Source of the DNA: Lindgomyces ingoldianus
Taxonomy: Eukaryota > Ascomycota > Dothideomycetes > Pleosporales > Lindgomycetaceae
Reading direction: 5' to 3'
DNA: 64,000 nucleotides
Assembly (NCBI RefSeq): GCF_010093535.1
Contig: NW_022985189.1
Coordinates: forward strand, 316,432 to 380,431
This document shows positions 56,601-64,000 of this stretch, piece by piece (position 1 is the first letter of the stretch; the number at the start of each line of letters is the position of its first letter). The position numbers and the translations under genes are program-made. The notes beneath the pieces were generated by a model. The model was not told the origin of the DNA. It worked only from the letters and a program-made list of their open reading frames with translations, and ran no database searches.

Positions 56601-59600
56601 GAAAAGTTTCTAGTTTGTTTCGATTATTAGCTGTCTACGATATAAGGTTTGTAATGAATGTATTTTGCGGAATAGCGAAATTGGAATGCTGAAAACTGCG
56701 GAAGGTTGGGGATTGAGGGTGGGCGTGAATATTAAGAGAAGAATATCGGCGAAGCGAGGTGTAAGTCTTCGCCCCCGGTGCAACAGCGCCTACCGCTTGC
56801 TGATAAGAATGGCCCCGAGCTGTTGAGAAAGATGGCGGTTTCTAAACCTGCTGAGCTGGGGTCTGGGAATCGTGTTTCTGTGCCCCAGGTGTCTTTGATC
56901 AGTGGGGCAAGAGATTCTAGTTAATAACATGAAGGTTATGATATCTAGGAACAGGAAGGAGATGATAAAGATAGAGCGAAAGATATCAAAGCTCGAGCCG
57001 CCGGACCAAAGAGGTATCGAGGAGATCCCCAAGTCAGATCCTTACCCACTCTCGTGGCACACGGAACACCCGTCCTCAAAGTCCTCAGCTCAGGAACGCC
57101 AAAAACCGTCTTCTACGCACAAAGACCTCTCACGTGGGTAGAGTTAATCTTAAATCACCAAAGTTGCTTCTTAAACACATTCCTTATCAAAATAATCAAG
57201 ACTCGGCATCACTGACGTACCGATAATTACGTTACCCGACATAAATGCGAGATATCTGCAAATATCCCACATGCACGATACACAGCCGCACAATACGGAT
57301 GCATGTCGCCGTTTGGGGCTTGAGAGCGGTTCCTCCCGTGCGAGGGTGAAGCATTTTGCTTTGCTTTTTCGCTCGGTGTGGGGTATGTGCATTGTGAAAA
57401 GCTAACTTCTAGATGTGTCGGCCCCGAAGTTTGGGGAGGGAGAATAGGAGGTTGAGCATCGAGATGAGAGATAGGGACATGTTCCATGGGCGAGAGAGAG
57501 GTTTGCGAAGGGAGCCAGCGATTCCTTCTGCGATCGTGAGGGCGTTGATGGTGCATGCCGACAAAGGATGATTTCGATCATACTCCGTTTTCTGCCAGTG
57601 ATTGGTAAACTATAAAGAAACGAGAAGAAATTGCAGTGAACCACTGCAACGGGGTCAAACAGACAGAGTGCTTTAAATTGAATGGCTAATTGGACCGTCG
57701 GCAACGAGAGTGAATAATAAGAGTACGATAACTTATGAGTGAAAAGTACAGAATTCGGAGGGACCAGAACAACAGGTGAAAATATGAAAGACGACGAAAG
57801 GCTATAGCTATGACGTAAGGAGTAGAGAAGAACCCTGCGGAGGTAGGGATTATTCAAATTAGGGAAGAATAGAAAGAACATGCTGAGGTCTTCGGTAGAG
57901 AATCTAAGATGAAGCCATCCAGTAAGAGTACGAAGCGGAACGCTCAGTGTAGTTAAAGACGCTAAAGTCTTCTCTCATGTGAACCTTCGACTCTGGTGTT
58001 ACTGACTATCATAAAGTAACGGCTGTCGCGGTTGTGCTATTGCCGCATGAGTAGGCCCCCTTCGAAGTGGTGTCCCTGCAAGGCTGCATCAGAAATTCGT
58101 AGCCTGCGGAGGAAGTCGCAGGAGAGGTGGCAACTGTTCCGAATGGAGGTGACACCTGCAGTGACGAGACATAGCGACATATTATTGGAAATATATGGAT
58201 CCCGGGAATCCAGAAGCGGAGTTAATCAACATGTGGTGTTAGCTAGGTGGCCATCAGTTATCTTCTCCTCACGTAGCGTCAAGCCCCAACTTCCAGGTTT
58301 CCTACTCACGCAAAGGGAATGCTAACCAAACCAGAAACGTGGCTGACTATGCAGGAGGCGTTGGTGACAATGGTTAACCGAGTCTGCAAACGCGCTGCTT
58401 GAACTTTAAAGCAATGAGCTAAAAGGCTCAATGCTCTCCAAGCAAGTCTAGTTTCTGGTGAAAGTCTATCGGTAGTAGCGTCCACTCAGTTTGCTCCTCG
58501 GAAGAGAGATTGTTCCTGAGCGGGCCGCAACTCAACGTGGGTTTCAGCGAGGATGAAGGCTCGCACGAATCTTGAACGAGAAGGACGCGGTCCGTGACGC
58601 TCCGGAAGCCGATCCGGAGTTTGCACAGTTGGGGCTTAATTTGCTTGTATTCCCGACACCTGGGCTACATATGGTGAAAGATCCGCGAGGTAGTGATATC
58701 GGATTCGGAGTATATCCCCAGCACAGGGACGATTTATACCTGTTTCAGAGTTATGAAGGCAAATCCCACGAAACAGGCTCCGCAAGGTCCAAGAAACCCC
58801 TGCATAACCTTCTTCTTTGGTACTGGACGAAGGCAAGTGGCGCGGGTGACAGTGGGGCTGGCGTTTTGCAAACGGTTATCGTCACGGACAAGCGGATTAT
58901 TGCCTGGTGAGGCTTGAGGGGGGATTAGCATCTGAGTCGTGAAGATGACTCTGTTGAAGCCAAAAGTGGCCTCCGCTAAATGGCGGACGATACGCTCCAG
59001 GAGGCCTATTAACGAATTACGCCCCTCAGACTGAAACACAACTGCACGACCTCGCATTCGCTGCGCCGCCAACCTGCAAACATCCAGGATTCTGACTTTT
59101 GGGGTCTGGCGATCCACGGAGCATTTTGCTGAGGCGAGCAGCCTGTTCTGGGCTTTCAGGGTTGCTGGATGACTCGCGGACTGGAGTGGGGATGCGTGTT
59201 TGATCGAAGCAGGGGCCTTGTTTGATTTTCCCGTTGCTCGTCACGGCAGGGTTCGGCATTCAATTGCCATGAAACTCGCAGCAGAGACACGTCGAGCAAC
59301 TCGATTGACTTTCGCTTCATGAGAAATAGGTTAAATGAAAATAGAAATGGGGAGTTTGTCGAACGCACTGTTGCCGAAGATTGCGTGGTATAAAGTTTGT
59401 TGGCTGTTTCACGTTTGCTCGTGCCTCAATATTCGGATCCTGAAGACAGTAATGCTCCGCCTCATGATGACGAGAAGACCTGATGGGACCTATAACATGC
59501 AATCCAGCAGCTAGGCCTAGCAGATTGAGCAATGTGCGTCAGAGTACTCGCCTTGATGGCAGATAACATGGCCGATATATATGGTTTGTCGTTCGAGGAT

Positions 59601-61946
59601 GAGTCTACGAGCGACATTCACGCGTGGTTGTAGTCAAGGAAAGTTATTGGCCTCACGATGAAGATGCAAGCCCGTCGCGATGTATGAGTGGCGTTGAATA
59701 GGGTGAGTTTGAGAAACACCAGCCACAAGGTAGCCTGAGACGGACATCCTAAATGTTTGAGATTGCAGCAATCTCTCATCCTTGCGAGAAAGTCCTGGGG
59801 CCAGAGATACAATACCGATTCGACGTTGTATCGAACGGTTGCAGTGCTTCTTAAAAGCTTGAAAGAGCTATATACTCCGCCTTATATTGCAGTTGTGTTG
59901 CTCTGGTGTGGTTTGTAGACCGTCAAATTTGGGGTGGAACGAATCATGCTCCTGGCTGAGTTCTGCCGGCGGGAAGTTGAGACAACAGGAGTGCAAACCT
60001 ATCGTCAACTGAGGGGTCGGATACCAATTCCATAAGGGAGAAGTTGGTCTCCAGTCACGAAGAAGCAACCATCGTCATCTGGGGCCGCGTCCCGCAAATG
60101 ATTGCTTTAATCCATGGAAAAGGACCAGGCAGAAGGGAAGCACAGGATTTTGTCTTTTGTCTGCTACATCATTGGGTAACACTGGCAGAGACAAGGGACC
60201 CTGCCTGCAGCTCGCCCAGGTGGGCGGAGCCGCCGATGACAGATTTGGGAGCCCGACCACCATGGGATAGGATTCTGAGGAAAGCATTGGATCTCGCTTT
60301 GTGCGCTGTCGGGTTCGACAATGGACGAGATGAAACTTACGCGTACAGCTGCATAAAGGGCTCTGCAACAAATGTTGATATGCAGTGGCAAGAGAAATGT
60401 GATTTGGAAAATGAATGCGGAGATCAAATTCAGTCACGGGGGTCTCTCCTATGGCAGGCATCAGCGGACAGCGAAGCTCTGGCATCTTCACTTGCGCAGG
60501 GCTGGAAGTGGTATTGATCAGCCGAATAATGGTGTTTTTAAGGCGTGAGATGGGCTTGGGAGTCAGGATACAGTTGTGCGGGTGCCAACACAACCCTGTG
60601 TCGCGCGTAGAGGCGAAGAAAAGTCGGGTTCGCTGGAGTGAACCAGGCCGGGTTATCCTCGTTTGACAGGCAGGACAGGTCTTCTGGAAGGCGGAGCAGA
60701 ATTGGAGTCTCCCTGTCGGCTGTTGTCGTGCAACGCGCGAGTGGGGATTGCGCGGGCAAGTATTGCATGCACCGTGTTCGGTGTGGTCTGCAGGTGCTGC
60801 AGCATAGATTGAAGTCAATTTGGAGGCGGAGTTAGTAGGGTCCGCGATCCGCGAACCGCCCTATTTGCTGGGAAAAGACGTCGGGGCTGGCGGAGGGGCG
60901 ACGAGCGACCTGCAGCAAGAGCAGCAGCAGCGCGCGAGGCTGTGTGATGCATAGGGGGTTGTGAAGCGCAGCGCTGGGTCGCGTTCAGGTGGCCATGGTG
61001 TTGAAGGTTTCAAGCAGATGCTGCTCGTCGGCGCCAACGGGTCCATGGCTCCAAACTCAGGATGACCCAGCGCACAGGCAGCCTGAGGCAGTTCGGATGG
61101 GGAAGGCCTGTTCATTTGCGCGCTTCACAGGCTGCCCATGCCACGAATGGCTCGTCCTCCGCGCGCCCATCCACACCGCCGGGACAGCCGTCAACGAGAG
61201 CCTGGCCTGCAACTAGCTTCTCTGGCAAGAAAGAGGTTGGTCCTTGCGCATCTTTTTCCCGCCCTCCCTGCATCTTCGTCCGTGTGCCATTCCTCGCTGT
61301 GCATAACTGGATAACTGGAAAGCTGGTTGCTGCCGCCCTGTGGGTGCAAGAAAACTCAGGCCGTCGCTGTGTGTCCGGGGAACATGCTTGCTGGAGTGCC
61401 CCATGGCATGCCGCAGAAAAACCCGACGTCCCTCCGCTGGCCACGGCCTCCCAGCTTGTGACGAACGGGCCGTCTTGTCCTGCTTAGCGACGCTTGCGCG
61501 TGGTGGTTCGGAGACGCATCCACTGTGCTGGGAGGCTGCTTAAGCACCAGTGCATGGCCTGATTCCCACCCACCGTACATAACTCTTGCTACCCGCCGCT
61601 CACGCCCTTCACTTCGCCTGGCCACCCCACGACGACGACAGTGTCCAGCTGCGTCGCCCCAAGGCATTGAAAAGCATTGGACCTCACTTGTCGAGCCTAA
61701 TTGCGTCTGTCAGTCTGCATTTTACCACACTGTCGGTCGTCCCGAGGTTTCGTCGCTGTCTCAGCCCGTACCAGCACCCAGTTCCGGAGATATTTTTGAC
61801 CGCCTGCATGTCTGACTGTTGATCTATCCATATCCGCATCCCTCGAGATATTCTTGGAACCACCTATTTGCTGTTTATACCGTCCGCCAGTCCATCTCTT
61901 GCTTCCGGTACCCAGGAAAAACTGAACTCGATTTAACGCCGCGAAC
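53673..61946. other. 8.3-kb interval with no supportable gene
   Basis: This is the longest gene-free stretch. It is AT-rich up to about 58 kb and then GC-richer towards 61.9 kb. Open frames of 100-250 codons occur (57402-57881 minus, 58572-58910 plus, 60044-60517 plus, 60075-60818 minus). They are low-complexity, lack ATG starts, or overlap equally long antisense frames, and none resembles a family. A B-box-like GTTCAAGTCCC at 54479-54489 does not sit in a foldable tRNA. The 1 kb before 61947 may be a long promoter or leader of the last gene. I found no transposon ends or arrays. Confidence 0.4.
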
Positions 61947-63103
61947 ATGTCTACTCCGGCTGCAGGCTCGTCGGTCAGCCAGGAAGACCGACGTAGAAGC
62001 CTGGGAAAGTACGTGAAGCGGATGAGCAGTGTTTTTAAGAGGGACAAGTCGAGCAAGAGCAGTGCATCATCGACCCCAGCCATGCCTTCCACACCTACTA
62101 CCAAGGTCGAGCCCAAGAAGGAAGAGACCACCGCTGCGTAAGTTCCGCATTGGGCAACTTGTATATTCAAGCTGACTGGTATATAGTCTCGCTACAGCTC
62201 CCGCAGCGGCAGCTGTCACACCCTCGGAGCCTATCACGCAGCAACTCAATCGCAGCGCTCTTCAACACGAACGAGCCCGAGCTCTGTTTGCGAAGTATGG
62301 ATTGACACTTGAGTCGCATGAATGGATTGCTGCACCAGCCCTTCCTGTCAGTGTGCAGCGTGTAGAGAAACCAATTCGCATGCGGGTTCACCGTTCCTGC
62401 CACCGCTGCGGAACTACCTATGGGGCAGACAAGATCTGCACTAGCTGTGAGCACAGGCGCTGCAAGAAGTGCCCTCGCTATCCCAAGAAGAAAGCCCCTG
62501 GAGAGAAGGGCAAGGCAAAGGAGGGCGCCGAGCGACCTAAGAAGAAAAAACTTCTGACCGTGACCTCGAAAACCGGAGGCGAGCTAGTCTACCAGCCCGT
62601 GAAGCAGCGAGTCAGGCGCACTTGTCATAAGTGTGAAAACCTCTTTGTCCCCCCGACAGCTACCCTCTGTGAGAACTGTCGCCATATCCGCTGCACCAAA
62701 TGTCCAAGAGAGCCAGCTAAGCTATCAAAATGGCCCAACGGCTATCCCGGAGATGCGGAACCGAACAGTGAGACTGAAGTCGAGCGTGAGCTGGAAATGG
62801 CACGCAGAATATGGCGGAAGCCGAGGACACGGGTTCGATGGGAGTGCGAAGAATGTCAGAGTCTATTCCTAGATGGTTCTCCGCAGTGTCCTGGATGTGG
62901 CCACGAAAGGTGCGAGAAGTGTACCAGGAAACCGTTAGTCCACTCTCCAACCTACATGATTCACAGCTAACATTATGGCTAGACTGAAGAGAGTCAAACA
63001 AGAACGACAATTCAACCCGGAAATCGTCCGAGCCGTCGAGGCAAAGCTTAGGGCTCTTGCAGTCGACGACGATCTGCCCACCTCTGGTGCTGAGGCTACT
63101 TAA
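61947..63103 (+). CDS. Protein with a triplicated six-cysteine (CxxC) putative zinc module
   Basis: Three exons, 61947-62137, 62187-62933 and 62983-63103, give 352 residues. After a Ser/Thr/Lys-rich start (SLGKYVKRMSSVFKRDKS) and an Ala/Pro stretch there is a helix-like HERARALFAKYGLTLESHEW. Then one module occurs three times, beginning near residues 135, 210 and 284: CHRC..CTSC..CKKC, CHKC..CENC..CTKC, and CEEC..CPGC..CEKC. Each module is preceded by an Arg-Val-Arg/His sequence and followed by P or TRKP. A KKK-rich linker separates modules 1 and 2. The C-terminus, KRVKQERQFNPEIVRAVEAKL, is restored by the last intron. I know this pattern only from unnamed, conserved ascomycete proteins; zinc binding is inferred from cysteine spacing. 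Nucleic-acid or protein binding is possible; function unknown. Confidence 0.82.
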
Positions 63104-64000
63104 CATGCTTAGGCGTCACCAATCATGACTTGAGACGACGAGTAATGACGTAGTACAGCGAGCATATAGTCTTGTCTTCAGTCAACTTCACTTCATCAGA
63201 CCATTGTTACAACCAGGAACGTTTTAGGGTATATGCTTGGAATTCGAGAAATTTGTGCGAGCAAGCAAGCAAGCGAATGTGGGATTGATTTGGACTTGGT
63301 TCAGCAAGCCTTGTGGGTGCCTTCTGAAAAGTATCAGCAACATTACCTACCAGTTATCGCACAGGAATACCATCTGGACCTGCCTCCCTCTTACGGAAGC
63401 AGAGATTTTCTCTTGGATCACATCATTGTGCCCCCTTTCTCTATGATCGTGCTTATTCATTCGCGTCCTCAGGTCTTACTAAAATGTCGCTAACCTACCT
63501 CAGCTCGCACACTCGATTGTCCAGCCAGCCATCAATCTTTGCGCCCGATCGCTCTCAACCGTCGACCGCTCAGCCTAACCTCAGGAATATCGACTCACTT
63601 TTGTACTACGCTCAGCCATAACCGAGCCATACCTAGACGGCGGTACAGCGCTATGCGCACCCCAAACGAAACGTCAGTTCCACACTTGCGCGCCCGAGTC
63701 GCTTCTTCACCCCCAATCCAGAATTTCTCTACAACCTTACACAAAACTGACATTCCCAGCACTGTGGGCCTGGGAACGCACCTTCTCCATGACGACACTT
63801 GCAGCCTATATCCCAGTCGGTCGTGATCGCCCGCACGTAATATCTCATCGCAGCTCCTCGCATCAGAATGAAAGGAAACTGTGCGCTGATATCCGACGAC
63901 TACTGTTCCACTGCATGCACTTGAGGGACGCAGCAGCGCGAAGATATGTGTTTCTCGTACGATTTTCCTCGACGCGCAAGGTAAAAATGGCGTGATTTGT
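63104..64000. other. Right-edge sequence without a supported gene
   Basis: 897 bases. Plus-strand frames at 63233-63493, 63539-63826 and 63789-63995 share no family resemblance. Pyrimidine-rich sequence at 63440-63750 could be the leader of a gene beyond the edge. Confidence 0.35.

Noticed and set aside
57402..57881. 159-codon minus-strand open frame starting at ATG
   Set aside because: Low-complexity Ser/Tyr/Leu/Phe-rich product with no conserved motif; likely reverse of A/G-rich non-coding sequence.
60075..60818. 247-codon minus-strand open frame
   Set aside because: Its first codon is TTG, composition is atypical, equally long plus-strand frames overlap, and no family or splice pattern is seen.

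Overview
The window is nuclear DNA from a filamentous ascomycete (Pezizomycotina). Genes are split by short GT-AG introns, mostly about 45-60 bp, many with CTAAC/CTGAC-type branch sites. The gene set also fits: Mdv1-type mitochondrial fission adaptor, Clr2 silencing factor, HET-domain protein, GH28 exopolygalacturonase, EF-hand external NADH dehydrogenase and a BSC6-like MFS carrier. The GH28 and HET genes suggest a plant-associated or saprotrophic species, and a leotiomycete is my best guess, but class cannot be proven from this window. I recognise no rRNA, tRNA, CRISPR or secondary-metabolite cluster. Exon joins below were built by hand from splice sites, reading frame and family conservation, and every joined CDS is a multiple of three.

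Layout. 0-20 kb is a dense housekeeping block: 3' end of a REX4-like exonuclease (+), aldo-keto reductase (-), MFS carrier (-), EIF1AD-like protein (+), ALG3 mannosyltransferase (-), chorismate mutase (-), Mdv1 (+), external NADH dehydrogenase (+), a multi-pass membrane protein (+), RNase H2 subunit C (-) and a cyclopropane-fatty-acid-synthase-like methyltransferase (+). 20-22.4 kb is accessory: a coding-like fragment, a 604-bp non-autonomous hAT-type element with perfect 8-bp target duplication, a GCAT microsatellite and a diverged tandem repeat. 22.4-29.4 kb holds a histidine phosphatase (-), a FAR-17a/AIG1 membrane protein (-) and a bZIP factor (+), separated by long gaps.

29.4-33.5 kb is a gene-poor stretch with coding-like but stop-riddled sequence. 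33.5-39.1 kb carries a thioredoxin-like protein (-), an exopolygalacturonase (+) and an eight-exon gene of unknown function with a GC-AG intron and an S/P/Q/G-rich tail (-). 39.1-46.9 kb is another accessory stretch with one intact HET gene (-), a possible HET remnant and a broken aminoglycoside-phosphotransferase-like (APH) pseudogene (+). 46.9-53.7 kb is a chromatin pair: Clr2 (-) and a SNF2 ATPase with PHD-type zinc fingers (+), head to head over 357 bp. 53.7-61.9 kb has no gene I can support, and the last gene (61.9-63.1 kb) encodes a protein with one six-cysteine module repeated three times.

Functional threads: mitochondria (Mdv1, NDE, probably the thioredoxin-like protein), lipid and glycan metabolism (ALG3, CFA-like, FAR-17a-like), nucleic-acid maintenance (REX4, RNase H2C) and heterochromatin (Clr2 beside the SNF2 ATPase). 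Only the Clr2/SNF2 pair looks like a functional neighbourhood; the other genes appear to be independently transcribed.
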